Shown here one piece after another: positions 9,068-17,271 of a stretch of 23,621 bases of DNA. Both the position numbers and the translations under genes were made by a program. Each line of letters opens with the position of its first letter. The first letter of the stretch is position 1. Source of the stretch: a virus; the IMG/VR virus record IMGVR_UViG_3300009702_000001, positions 64,001-87,621 of that record, one strand, 5' to 3'. The notes under the pieces were generated by a model, which was not told where the DNA came from, did no database searches, and was given only the letters and a program-made list of their open reading frames with translations.

Positions 9068-9091
9068 CAGGGGGAAGCAATGGTAAAAAAA
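9058..9091 (-). promoter_or_regulatory. Candidate programmed -1 ribosomal frameshift signal
   Basis: On the minus strand, T_TTT_TTT lies at 9091-9085 in the chaperone frame (GCT TTT TTT ACC). A 7-nt spacer (ACCATTG) follows, then a stem-loop CTTCCC-CCTGATGA-GGGAAG (arms 9072-9077 and 9058-9063). The loop contains both the 0-frame TGA stop and the ATG of the small ORF. After a -1 slip the reading is TAC CAT TGC TTC CCC CTG ATG AGG, in frame with the 59-residue ORF. Slippery site, spacing and stem match known -1 signals, and tail-assembly chaperone genes upstream of tape measure genes often use one. Seen directly: heptamer, spacer, hairpin, frame. Inferred: that slippage occurs. Confidence 0.65.
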
Positions 9092-9909
9092 GCGTCATAG
9101 TCCCAATCAATAGGCCACATAAAAGGCGCCTTGCAATCATCAACCGGGCAATTCCCTTCAGCAATCAGGGAAGGTCCGATATTGACGGCATTGATTTCAT
9201 GGGCAATACGTTCAATGTCAATCTTCCGGAGCGTATCCAATTCGGATTCGTCAAGGTGGATTGCTTCTTCAACCCCTTCAACCCCAACAACGCAATGCCG
9301 AATAAAGTGAAGTTTCATTAACAGGGAATCCCCGCCGGCTTCCTTCACTTCATTTGTAACCATGTTTGCCCAAAGCATAGGCTGAATATAAATCTTTTTC
9401 TTGATAGTCCCGTCCCGGTATTTCAGTCCTTTCAACAACGGGACTTCCCGACGCAAAACGGACGGGTCTTGAACACAACTTACTTTCATTGTGTTCAAAT
9501 CGGTTGTCATCTTGCCCGAAAATCCGCAATGCTGGCAAGCGAACCCAACGTCATATTCCGGCCCCAATTCCGCAATCCGAACCATGACATAAATATAGTA
9601 AACGTCCGCAAAGAACATTTGCCCGATTTTGATTAGGGCTTCCGCTTCTTTTTGGGGGTCATCTTCCGGGGAGTAGTCAAGGGGCTCCCCGGCAAGGTTG
9701 GAAGTCATTAGGCTTACCAACTTTGAAACAATCGCGGTATTGGGCATTGATTCATTCAAGCGTTTGAAACGCCCAATTGAACGTTCAATTGGGAACCCCA
9801 TTTCCCTAATTGAAAAATCCCGTTTCAGGGTCCGACCGTCAAAGATGCCAATTGGAAGAACGTTTCCGCGTTCTTTAGGATTGGTTAGCTTGATTCGTTT
9901 GTCTTGCAT
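9067..9909 (-). CDS. Tail assembly chaperone, T4 gp26-like with CxxC zinc-finger motif
   Basis: A 280-residue protein between the tail tube and the tape measure. It carries four cysteines in a zinc-ribbon-like arrangement: C125-x2-C128 (FACQHCGFSG) and C254-x4-C259 (NCPVDDC). The N-terminus is RDFSIREMGFPIERSIGRFK, and a helical middle contains QMFFADVYYIYVMVRIAELG. This resembles the T4 baseplate-hub chaperone group found at this place in contractile clusters; the role inferred is binding the tape measure during tail assembly. The ATG has GGAG 7 nt upstream. The gene ends GCT TTT TTT ACC… TGA, with a canonical slippery heptamer and a downstream hairpin (see the 9058-9091 entry). Family certainty is moderate; the position is strong. 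Confidence 0.68.
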   Translation of the reverse strand: MQDKRIKLTNPKERGNVLPIGIFDGRTLKRDFSIREMGFPIERSIGRFKRLNESMPNTAIVSKLVSLMTSNLAGEPLDYSPEDDPQKEAEALIKIGQMFFADVYYIYVMVRIAELGPEYDVGFACQHCGFSGKMTTDLNTMKVSCVQDPSVLRREVPLLKGLKYRDGTIKKKIYIQPMLWANMVTNEVKEAGGDSLLMKLHFIRHCVVGVEGVEEAIHLDESELDTLRKIDIERIAHEINAVNIGPSLIAEGNCPVDDCKAPFMWPIDWDYDAFFTIASP

Positions 9910-9959
9910 GGGTTCGCTCCAAATGCCGGTTTCCTGCCGGCTTGTGAGGGTTCAAGCAA

Positions 9960-10002
9960 CGGTTGGGCTTGTGAATCCCGAGGAACCCCAAACGCCCAAC
10001 CG
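9960..10002. repeat. Inverted repeat in the tube-chaperone intergenic space
   Basis: Perfect 9-bp arms CGGTTGGGC (9960-9968) and GCCCAACCG (9994-10002) are separated by 25 nt, in the 107-nt gap after the tail tube gene. No U-run follows in the minus-strand transcript, so it is not a typical intrinsic terminator. A second small hairpin (GCCGG/CCGGC) lies between it and the chaperone start. It may shape mRNA stability or attenuate expression after the abundant tube protein. Confidence 0.45.
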
Positions 10003-10016
10003 AGCCCTAAAAAAAC

Positions 10017-10463
10017 CTATCCCAAACCGAGGATATCATCCCATTTCAAGGAATAGGTCATAACGGCCATTTCGCCGTCATCATTCATTTCCAAATCAGG
10101 GGTTCCACCCTTGGAAACGTAAGCCCCAATCAAGGTCAAAACCTTGTTTACAAGCCGAGTCCCGGAAGTCATGGTCAAGGTCCCAACTTTTTTATAGGTT
10201 GGGGAAATGGGGTCTTTCCCCTCGGTAAACCATGTTTCCATTTGTTGCACTTCAACCAAATGATGCGCGGGGACCTTGACTTCCGTTTCTCCCGGTTTGG
10301 TTCGGCCCGTTGAAGCCGTTGTCCGGTCGGGAAGGTCAACGGTATCCAATTCCTTTTCCAATGCCCCAATTGAGACAAAGGTAATCGGGGCAAGCCCGTT
10401 GATGATAAGCCGGTAATTGTTTACCGGGATATGGTCCGGTTGGATTGCGAATTTCAAACCCAT
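10017..10463 (-). CDS. Tail tube protein
   Basis: A 148-residue protein directly after the sheath gene, with the size and order of T4 gp19 / contractile-system tube proteins. The N-terminus is PVNNYRLIINGLAPITFVSI; then an acidic strand (ELDTVDLPDRT) and VKVPAHHLVEVQQMETWF. The C-terminal half KVGTLTMTSGTRLVNKVLTL then MAVMTYSLKWDDI matches the tube pattern of a beta-barrel with a helix. The ATG has GAAAGGA about 9 nt upstream. It would form the inner tube through which DNA passes. The stop is TAG; reading on would give 47 codons without a stop, but they do not look like tube sequence. Confidence 0.8.
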   Translation of the reverse strand: MGLKFAIQPDHIPVNNYRLIINGLAPITFVSIGALEKELDTVDLPDRTTASTGRTKPGETEVKVPAHHLVEVQQMETWFTEGKDPISPTYKKVGTLTMTSGTRLVNKVLTLIGAYVSKGGTPDLEMNDDGEMAVMTYSLKWDDILGLG

Positions 10464-10508
10464 GATACTTTTCCTTTCGTGTTTTTCTGTTGAACGTCCG
10501 TTACCCTA

Positions 10509-12842
10509 TTAGGCCAACTTCTCAAAAATGCCGGCCGGGGAAATGGTGATATTGAAGCGTTCAACAGTGTCCGCAAGCCGGACCTTGATTTCCGCGTTCA
10601 AGTCCCCTTCCGCCCGGGTAACGTCCGTATTGATTTCGTTGTCAACCTTGATTGACACGGCTTCCGGGAATGTTGCCCCTCGCAATGCGCGTTTCGGGCG
10701 CCATTCCGGCAGGAAATACGCTTGCAACGCGGCAAGCGCAATCGGTTGGGTTTCGTCATCATTGATTGCAAAAATAATCCAATCAAAGTTTTCAAACAAA
10801 ACCCGTTCATAGTGAGAAAGTTGTTCCCGCTTATGCTTGAATTTCAAACCCGTTGCAGTTGCCGGGCAACGGTCCCCCCAAATGACCCAATTGCCTTCCT
10901 TTTTCAGAATGACTTGAATGCCCTTTGGGTTGGTAATTTCATCATCCAAGACCTTTTCCCCGCTCGGAACCTTGACGCATTTTTCCAAGACTGCTTTTGT
11001 TCCGGCCGCCGCTTTGTGATAGCCTTGCCAGGAATAAGCCGTCAAGGCTTCAACGCCTTGAACCGCGCCGGTTACGGGAATCAAAATATTCCCCGTCCGG
11101 TCCGGGTCTTGAATGTAATACCAAGACGGAAGGATTGCCTGGGCAAAATCATTCCGTCCCATCGTATCTTCAACCCAAGTAACGGCTTCATTTTCCGTAA
11201 CAATGGATTGCGGGATTTCTTCCCGAAACGTGGAGTTGTTTGCTTCCGCGTATGCGCGGCAAGACTTTTGAACGGCCGTTGACGCAACCCCAGGAACGGC
11301 AAACTTGATAAGTCCAAGTTGCTTGTTTTTGTGTTGATTGAACAGGGAAGAATCAGGGTCAAAGACTTGGATGTAATCGTTGTCAATGACCCCCGAATGA
11401 CCGTCATATCCCTTTTTCAAACCCTGCCGGTATTGCAAGCGATAGGGTTGCCCAACGGCAGTCAACCCGGTCAAATCGTTTCCGGCTCGGACGGAAACGG
11501 TTGAAACCGTAGCGTCAACAATTTCCAAGTTGTCAAGGGGCGCCGCGTCCGTATCATAGAACAAACGCCCCCCAATCACTTCTTCCGGCCGAACGGTATT
11601 GACAAAGATATAAATCTTGTCCCCAACGGCCCAAGCCGTCCCGCCAGCATTGACAGTAAAGTCAATGAAGAAGTCATTGGGTCCGATATAGGCAACGGCC
11701 GTTGTTGCGTCCGGGAAACTTCGGTCCTGTTCCTGGGAAGTAACAGTCCAAGTTTCCGACCCCGGAACGGCAATGCTATTGCATTCCAGGGTAATGAAGT
11801 CCGGTTGGGTTGAAGCCTTGACGGCAATACCTGAAACAGTCCCGTCCCCCGTGTTCCCCGAGTCATAGGTTTCTTGGAACCATTCAAGGGTAAGGGTCAA
11901 CGCGGAAAGATAACCCGTCTTGATTTCCCCGGCTTGGTTTGCCGGCCGCGCATACGGGGCAATAGTCCCGGTAAACAAATCCGTCAAACGGATTTCTTCA
12001 TTCCGGGTATCATCGTTGATGACCGTTTCATAGTAACGGTCCGAATCCGGGTCAAGGGACAGGTCCGGATAATCCAAGACTTTGGTTCCGTTCCAATACA
12101 CTTCCAACCCGAATTCATTTACCGGGTCCCTTGCCCCGTCTTTCCAAAGCAAGGCAACCTTTTTCAGATTCCCAAGGGAATCATAGTCATCTTTGTAAAG
12201 GGTAAATTCCGCGTTGACAATCGCGGCCCCATACTTGGTTGCTAGTTGGGAATCGGGCTTGACGGTAACAACCCCAGCAACCGTATTCCCGAGGATTTGG
12301 AATGTTTCCCCCGCGATTTGAGCCATACTCAAAACGCCCCCGGCAAATTCATCTTCCTTCAACGCCAACCCCGTGTCAATCGTGGTTTCCGTCAAGTCCC
12401 CAACAAGGGCAATTTCCCCGATGCGCCGGTTTTCTCCCCCGGCCCAACGTCCAACGGATTTCCCGTCAATGTCGCAAACGTTCCGCCATACCCCGGGGCC
12501 GGGAACCATTCCGGAGTATTCCCGAGATAGGGCGGTCAAAGCCGACTTGCGGCCGGTTCCGTCCGTTACTCGGACAAGCAATTGCCGTCCGGCTCCCTTG
12601 GACGAATCCCAAAAATCTTCCGCACAAATCGGAAGGAAGGAATCAGGAATCCGACCCCCAATCTTCCGTTGCATATCAGACTTGGAATTCGCAACAATCA
12701 ATTCATCCGTTGCGCCTTTTTCCATGATGCCGGCCCAAGCGATAACCCCCAATGGGCTCGGGGTAATCGTTGCTTCCGCCAACTTTTCGGTAATGGTTGT
12801 TCCGGCGCCCAAGACCGGACCGTAACGCTTGATTGCTACCAT
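10509..12842 (-). CDS. Contractile tail sheath protein, enlarged
   Basis: A 777-residue protein preceding the tube gene. The N-terminus LGVIAWAGIMEKGATDELIV fits the sheath pattern (phage tail sheath handshake region and first domain). The conserved C-terminal domain has KREQLSHYERVLFENFDWII, PIALAALQAYFLPEWRP and a final beta-strand segment LNAEIKVRLADTVERFNITI. Typical simple sheaths are about 400-500 residues. Here residues ~330-470 (GIAVKASTQPDF… GGTAWAVGDKIYIF) look like an extra beta-rich domain, probably exposed on the tail surface. The ATG has AAGGA just upstream; the gene ends in tandem stops TAA TAG. It would form the contracting outer layer of the tail. Confidence 0.85.
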   Translation of the reverse strand: MVAIKRYGPVLGAGTTITEKLAEATITPSPLGVIAWAGIMEKGATDELIVANSKSDMQRKIGGRIPDSFLPICAEDFWDSSKGAGRQLLVRVTDGTGRKSALTALSREYSGMVPGPGVWRNVCDIDGKSVGRWAGGENRRIGEIALVGDLTETTIDTGLALKEDEFAGGVLSMAQIAGETFQILGNTVAGVVTVKPDSQLATKYGAAIVNAEFTLYKDDYDSLGNLKKVALLWKDGARDPVNEFGLEVYWNGTKVLDYPDLSLDPDSDRYYETVINDDTRNEEIRLTDLFTGTIAPYARPANQAGEIKTGYLSALTLTLEWFQETYDSGNTGDGTVSGIAVKASTQPDFITLECNSIAVPGSETWTVTSQEQDRSFPDATTAVAYIGPNDFFIDFTVNAGGTAWAVGDKIYIFVNTVRPEEVIGGRLFYDTDAAPLDNLEIVDATVSTVSVRAGNDLTGLTAVGQPYRLQYRQGLKKGYDGHSGVIDNDYIQVFDPDSSLFNQHKNKQLGLIKFAVPGVASTAVQKSCRAYAEANNSTFREEIPQSIVTENEAVTWVEDTMGRNDFAQAILPSWYYIQDPDRTGNILIPVTGAVQGVEALTAYSWQGYHKAAAGTKAVLEKCVKVPSGEKVLDDEITNPKGIQVILKKEGNWVIWGDRCPATATGLKFKHKREQLSHYERVLFENFDWIIFAINDDETQPIALAALQAYFLPEWRPKRALRGATFPEAVSIKVDNEINTDVTRAEGDLNAEIKVRLADTVERFNITISPAGIFEKLA

Positions 12843-12866
12843 GTTCCTTTTCCTTTTCCCTTTCAG

Positions 12867-15209
12867 TTAGACTTCTTCAACTTCCGGGGTCCGATACAAA
12901 CTCGGAATTGCGCCGGCCGGAAGCGGTTGCTTTTTATCCGGGTTGCCGGTCCCGGCTTTTGCCATATCTTCAACGCTCGGATTGAACCGAGTTACCAACG
13001 CGGTTTGTTCCATATCGCGCAACCAAGCGTAAAAATCGCAAACGTAAATTTCAAAAGTCGCTTCCTTCAAATCAGAGAATTGCGGCTTTGGATTGTAGCG
13101 TGATACGGGAACAATTTTCAACGTATGTTCTAGGTCCAACGCTTTTGTTTTCAGGATGCCCCCCGGCTTATGTCCCGGTTGTTGGGTTGCTCCCCGAACA
13201 ACAAAAGAATATGCCTTTGTCATCAATCGAAGTGAATTAACAATCTTGCCGGTCAACAAGACACAATTGCAAACCATCCGTTCGACCCAAAGGGGAGCCG
13301 TAAATTTGGCGCCTTGTAACCTGTCCTTTAATGCCATATCATTGAAGGCTTCAACTTGCCTTCCCTGAAATGAAATTTGGTCAATGATGACAACGGGAGT
13401 TTTCCCAATTTCGTCATAATCCGTATTGGTAAAATTAACCGCAACTTCCGGAGCAACGTTCAAGCGGTAGAAAAGCCGCGTTCCTGCCGGAAGTGTTCCG
13501 GTCAAAATCGCTTCCCCCGTTACCGGGTCAAACGATTGCAACAAGTTTGTTTCATAATTGGGGTCCGTTGTTTCGTCATAAACTGATTCAATCCCAATGA
13601 CGTTCAAATCTTCTTCGGGAGTAAAGGGGTAATCCGTCTTGATATTGAATCGGTCCGAATCAGCTTCCAAGACACCCGACCAATCCATCAAAAAGGTAAA
13701 GTCTTCTTCAATCCTCGGGACCAAAGAACGCAAGACCAAATCTTCAAACCAATCAAAGGAAGCCGTCATCAACAACCGAGTCCCGAGCATAACCGGAGTT
13801 TTCCAACGGGAAGCGGAAATCAAGCGGCAAATAAATTGAATCTTCTTTTGCGTATGTGGGAACGCTTGGATATTCGCGGAAACTTCAAGGTCCGTATTCC
13901 AATCAGAAATCTTGGAAGCAATAACCCAAACCGAGCCGTCAAACCAGTAATCATCCGTTCCATCCGAAACGCGCCATTGAACAATCAAGCCCGGCTTGCG
14001 CTCGGACGCTTCTTCAAAACCGTCCCATCCCTTGACCGCTTGGGGAGACCAAAGGGGAAGCCGGCAAGTAATATCAACATTGGAAAGGCCAACGTTGACC
14101 GTTTCGGCATACAATTCCGTTCCTGAATAGTTGTCCCCGCCATAATAAAAAGCCCTTCCGGTTTGCGAATTGTAAACTATATTGGCAATCAGGTCCCGCC
14201 TTTTGCCGGAAGTAATTACAGTAAACCAACCAACCCCATCAAAGCCCCAAACGTCTTTTGCATGTTCAACCGTGTTATAGTCAACCGGATTCTTGTAATC
14301 ATAAACCCCCCCAACAATGACAACGGACTTCAAGTTTTCGTCATAGAAGCCGGAACAATACCAACGCGCCTTTGGGTTTTGTTCACTATATAACTTGACC
14401 CAATCAGACCCGTCATATTCCCAAGTATCATTCAACGCTGTTTCATTCGGATAAACGTTTTCCATTCCCCCGAACAAAACAACCCGCTTCCGATTTTTAT
14501 CATAGGCAAACGCGGCAAATCTTCGGGCAACCGGAGATTCAGCGGTTACAACTTGCGACCAATCAACCCCGTCATATTCCCAGGTTTCATTACTCGGGTT
14601 CTGCAATCCGCCTTTTGAACCCCCAAACAAAACAACCCGGCTCCGGGATTCATCAAAGACTATATGAGTTACATAGTGCGGCCCGGGGTTAGTTGCGGGG
14701 GTAGCAAGGGACCAATCAACCCCGTCATATTCCCAGGTTTCATTCAAAATACTTCCGTCATACCCCCCGAACATAACAACAACGTTTCGGACAGAATCAA
14801 AAACCATTGCCGAGTTGACCCGGGCAGTTGGGACGGTTGCGGTTGTTACCTGATTCCAAGCAACCCCGTCAAACTCCCAAGTTTCATTTTGATAGGTATA
14901 AGCCGGGGGTCCGTTTGTCCCCCCGAAAAGAACAACAACATTTCTTGCCGAGTCATATGCAATAGAAAAAGAATTGACCGCATTTGGCTTGACTGGTAAC
15001 GGGGCAACAACTTCAAACCCGAAAACGGAATTTGGAAATTCAACCTTCCGGGCCGATTGGTTATACCGAAACGGCTTCAAACGAATCCCAAGCCTTTCAT
15101 TATCCGAATACATACGGATTCGCTCGGGGTCCGAGAATTCCAATTCATCCCGTAACTGTTCTTTCAGGTCAAGGGAATGAATATAATATTTGGAAAGCGT
15201 ATCGGTCAT
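12867..15209 (-). CDS. Structural (neck/tail) protein with a six-blade kelch propeller
   Basis: A 780-residue protein between the tail-completion gene and the sheath. Residues 1-72 form a short N-terminal part (ends FPNSVFGFEVVAP). Residues 80-372 are six kelch-type repeats, each with a D..R..VV.FGG strand pair and an ETWEYDGVDW strand. Residues ~378-780 look structural and beta-rich, with VDITCRLPLWSPQAVKGW, QISFQGRQVEAFN, and a C-terminal ATFEIYVCDFYAWLRDMEQT. The propeller thus looks inserted into, or attached onto, a virion protein. Its ATG overlaps the previous gene stop (ATGA). I do not recognise the host protein; a neck or tail-terminator-associated role follows from position. Kelch propellers bind proteins or glycans, so surface binding is plausible. 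Confidence 0.75.
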   Translation of the reverse strand: MTDTLSKYYIHSLDLKEQLRDELEFSDPERIRMYSDNERLGIRLKPFRYNQSARKVEFPNSVFGFEVVAPLPVKPNAVNSFSIAYDSARNVVVLFGGTNGPPAYTYQNETWEFDGVAWNQVTTATVPTARVNSAMVFDSVRNVVVMFGGYDGSILNETWEYDGVDWSLATPATNPGPHYVTHIVFDESRSRVVLFGGSKGGLQNPSNETWEYDGVDWSQVVTAESPVARRFAAFAYDKNRKRVVLFGGMENVYPNETALNDTWEYDGSDWVKLYSEQNPKARWYCSGFYDENLKSVVIVGGVYDYKNPVDYNTVEHAKDVWGFDGVGWFTVITSGKRRDLIANIVYNSQTGRAFYYGGDNYSGTELYAETVNVGLSNVDITCRLPLWSPQAVKGWDGFEEASERKPGLIVQWRVSDGTDDYWFDGSVWVIASKISDWNTDLEVSANIQAFPHTQKKIQFICRLISASRWKTPVMLGTRLLMTASFDWFEDLVLRSLVPRIEEDFTFLMDWSGVLEADSDRFNIKTDYPFTPEEDLNVIGIESVYDETTDPNYETNLLQSFDPVTGEAILTGTLPAGTRLFYRLNVAPEVAVNFTNTDYDEIGKTPVVIIDQISFQGRQVEAFNDMALKDRLQGAKFTAPLWVERMVCNCVLLTGKIVNSLRLMTKAYSFVVRGATQQPGHKPGGILKTKALDLEHTLKIVPVSRYNPKPQFSDLKEATFEIYVCDFYAWLRDMEQTALVTRFNPSVEDMAKAGTGNPDKKQPLPAGAIPSLYRTPEVEEV
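14094..14972 (-). repeat. Kelch repeat block (six blades), with DNA-level similarity
   Basis: Six repeats of about 48-58 residues code for the propeller at residues 80-372 of the 780-residue protein. The repeats are visible in the DNA: on the plus strand, aaccccgtcatattcccagg and close variants recur near 14410, 14568, 14718 and 14867. Blades 1-4 keep the FGG and ETWE(Y/F)DG motifs. Blades 5 and 6 are diverged (IVGG…DVWGFDG; FYYGG). The same attcccaggtttcat stretch occurs near 91 in the left-edge gene. Confidence 0.75.
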
Positions 15210-15811
15210 TTCATTTGCTCCGATTTCGCTTTATCCGAAAAATGCTTAAACGTTTCATGGACCGCTTGTTTCCAATGTTCTTGAACAACAAGTTGGAAAG
15301 CCTTATCTTCAAAAAACGCTTGCTTCATAAAGGGACGTGGGGGGACACGAATATGCGTTGTTGATGCCTTCAACCCCTTAAAGCGTCCCCCGGATTCCCG
15401 AGCCCATGCCCAAAACAACTTCCGCATTTTCGGGGTTACCTTGATAGTAAATCCCGTTTCAAGCATATGGGCAAGGTTCTTCCCGCTTGGGGTCCTACGC
15501 TTTACCCCAACAGTAAACGAATACAAGTTTGACCCAACCTTGCCGGCAACTGAATTTAACAAATCAGCATGGTTCACAAGGGGTCTTGAAGATTTTTTCA
15601 GGTAAACGGTCAAAGGTGAATTGGGGGCAAACTGCCCCCCGTTTATTTCTTGCCGCAACCGAGCAACACCCATGACGGCAAGCCGCTTGTTAATGCGCCG
15701 CAACTTCATCCGGAAGATTCGGTTGTAATCGCCTTTTTTAAGCATTTGCAAAAACGTTTCATAACCTTGTAAGTCAAGGTCAAACGATTTGCTTGGATAT
15801 GAAAATGCCAT
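15206..15811 (-). CDS. Tail completion / virion morphogenesis protein (Mu gpG, P2 gpS, HK97 gp10-like)
   Basis: A 201-residue basic protein. It shows the pattern of the phage virion morphogenesis family: an N-terminal helix rich in Arg/Lys (RIFRMKLRRINKRLAVMGVA), QFAPNSPLTVYLKKSSRPL, NHADLLNSVAGKV, a LETGFTIKVTPKMRK segment, and near the C-terminus IRVPPRPFMKQAFFEDKA. The signature 'ADLL.S' and 'PPRPF' motifs are seen directly. The ATG follows the head-closure gene stop by 3 nt, and its own TGA overlaps the kelch protein's ATG. It would act at the head-tail interface during tail completion. Confidence 0.75.
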   Translation of the reverse strand: MAFSYPSKSFDLDLQGYETFLQMLKKGDYNRIFRMKLRRINKRLAVMGVARLRQEINGGQFAPNSPLTVYLKKSSRPLVNHADLLNSVAGKVGSNLYSFTVGVKRRTPSGKNLAHMLETGFTIKVTPKMRKLFWAWARESGGRFKGLKASTTHIRVPPRPFMKQAFFEDKAFQLVVQEHWKQAVHETFKHFSDKAKSEQMK

Positions 15812-15814
15812 TGG

Positions 15815-16234
15815 TCAACTATGCCTTACGGGCGCCTTGTCGGAAAACCAAGCCTTGACCAAAGTATGTCCCCCATAATTGGGGTTGTGTCCCCGATACT
15901 GTATCATTTCAACATAAAGGTTGACGGGACGGATTGCCGCGCCCCTTCCCATTTCAATAATTTGGTCATTGTAATCAACGTCAATACCGAGCCGCTCAAG
16001 GTCCGTTCTTAGAAACAAAAGGTATCCGTCAACAACAACGCTTTCCCCTTCCCGTTCAACCGTAAATTTTGCCCCCTTCCAACATACTTGGGCATCAATC
16101 GGAACAACCGCGCCCCGAGCAACCTTCCCAACGGCTTCCCTTGCTTGACGGTCAAACTTGGTTCCTGCCGGATTCGCCTTGCGAATCTTTACGGGGGTCG
16201 GATGCAACAACCGGGGCAACGGAAGATTGGACAT
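15815..16234 (-). CDS. Head closure / connector protein
   Basis: A 139-residue protein from ATG 16234, which overlaps the adaptor gene stop (TAATG); an in-frame TTG at 16258 is less likely. It has a basic N-terminus (KIRKANPAGTKFDRQAREAV) and a beta-rich core (VERE GESVVVDGYLL; RTDLERLGIDVDYNDQI; PVNLYVEMIQYRGHN). The LERLGIDVDYND…YVE pattern with adaptor and tail-completion neighbours suits a stopper-type connector (SPP1 gp16-like) under the portal. The call is mostly from order and size; I cannot confirm the family. Confidence 0.6.
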   Translation of the reverse strand: MSNLPLPRLLHPTPVKIRKANPAGTKFDRQAREAVGKVARGAVVPIDAQVCWKGAKFTVEREGESVVVDGYLLFLRTDLERLGIDVDYNDQIIEMGRGAAIRPVNLYVEMIQYRGHNPNYGGHTLVKAWFSDKAPVRHS

Positions 16235-16977
16235 TATGAACCGCTCCCGTATTCCCAACGGAAGGAAGTAACGCGCATTACCGGGGGGCTCCGATACAAC
16301 TTCAACCGACCATGAATATATTGCGGAACAACCAACCCCTGTTCAACGTTTCCCGTGTCCCCTTGCCACCATTCAACTTCATGGTCATCCGTTTTTTCCC
16401 GCTTCAAGGGACCCCCCATCGGGCCGGGTCCCCCCCCGCCCCCGTCATAGACTCCGAAGCGTTCAAACAGGGACTTCCAAGTTGTCATTACAATTGCAAT
16501 GACACATTCATTGATAACGGCCGGGGTTCCTCCGTCCGATTCAAGGAATCCGAAACGACCAATTATCGTTTGGTCATACCCCTTCAAAAACTTCCGCGTT
16601 TGAAATCCAGTAAAGATTGAAGGTTGCGCGTTCCGGCGTAATTCAATCTTTGGGTTGTAACGGTCATCTTGGGGGGCTTGCGTTCCCGTGTATGCGCGGA
16701 AATCTGCCGAGCCCAACGCGGTTGTTTCATTGTTGATAGTAAGGCTTTCAACGTCAATGATTGCCAAGGGCAAATGAAGAAGATAGGAATTATTCCCGTC
16801 AAAAATGAAGGTCCCTTGGGTTTCATAAAACAGGTTACGGGTAAGCCGTTCAACCAACTCGGAAGCCCGGGACAACAAGGTCAAGGCTTGCGCGTCCGTT
16901 ACTTCGGTTGAAGCGTCCCCTGGCAACCCTTCATTTCGCAACTGTTGAAGCGTTGCGTATCGCTCGGGATTCGGCAT
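16234..16977 (-). CDS. Head-tail adaptor (YqbG/gp6-like)
   Basis: A 247-residue protein. The N-terminus has helices with a conserved start-of-connector layout (DAQALTLLSRASELVERLTR), then the beta-turn stretch FDGNNSYLLHLPLAIIDVES with LTINNE. This matches PBSX/YqbG-type head-tail connectors. A glycine-rich loop (YDGGGGGPGPMGGP) lies near residues 177-190, followed by a basic C-terminus. The ATG has GGAAG/GGG upstream and comes 3 nt after the preceding gene stop. It would assemble as a ring below the portal. Confidence 0.68.
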   Translation of the reverse strand: MPNPERYATLQQLRNEGLPGDASTEVTDAQALTLLSRASELVERLTRNLFYETQGTFIFDGNNSYLLHLPLAIIDVESLTINNETTALGSADFRAYTGTQAPQDDRYNPKIELRRNAQPSIFTGFQTRKFLKGYDQTIIGRFGFLESDGGTPAVINECVIAIVMTTWKSLFERFGVYDGGGGGPGPMGGPLKREKTDDHEVEWWQGDTGNVEQGLVVPQYIHGRLKLYRSPPVMRVTSFRWEYGSGS

Positions 16978-16980
16978 TGA

Positions 16981-17271
16981 TTAACCCGCTTCCGGGAAAC
17001 ACATAATTTTGACAACTTCATTGCCGGCCGCAACGGCAGACCTTACCCAAACCCGATTGAAGGAACCGTTGAAATCAACAAGTTGACTCGGGGATGTCCC
17101 AAGGTAAATATGGTCATCTTTCCCATTGAAAGAAAGGTAAACGGGTTGACCGCCTGAAAGCCAAAGGGCAATTATACGATGCGCGGTAAAACCGATTTCA
17201 TACATTTCGGAATCATCGTAAACCGTATTCGCCAATCCGTTGATTTCGATTAGTTTTGCCGGTAAGCTCAT
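16981..17271 (-). CDS. Unknown small virion-region protein, paralogue B
   Basis: A 96-residue protein from ATG 17271, which overlaps the upstream stop (ATGA) and has GGAG 9 nt before it. It is clearly related to its neighbour at 17268-17597: both have LIEI near the start, FTA.R, P(V)YLSFNGKDD / PYFSLNGQDD, N(R/E)(V/I)WVR and a final CFP/AFP. The predicted fold is all-beta. No function is recognised. The position between capsid and adaptor genes suggests a head decoration, head fibre or connector accessory. The tandem pair points to gene duplication and divergence. Confidence 0.65.
   Translation of the reverse strand: MSLPAKLIEINGLANTVYDDSEMYEIGFTAHRIIALWLSGGQPVYLSFNGKDDHIYLGTSPSQLVDFNGSFNRVWVRSAVAAGNEVVKIMCFPEAG

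Noticed and set aside
9910-10016. Readthrough extension of the tail tube after TAG 10017
   Set aside because: The 47 open codons do not look like tube sequence, the tube is already full length, and the stretch contains a hairpin and the next gene's ribosome site.
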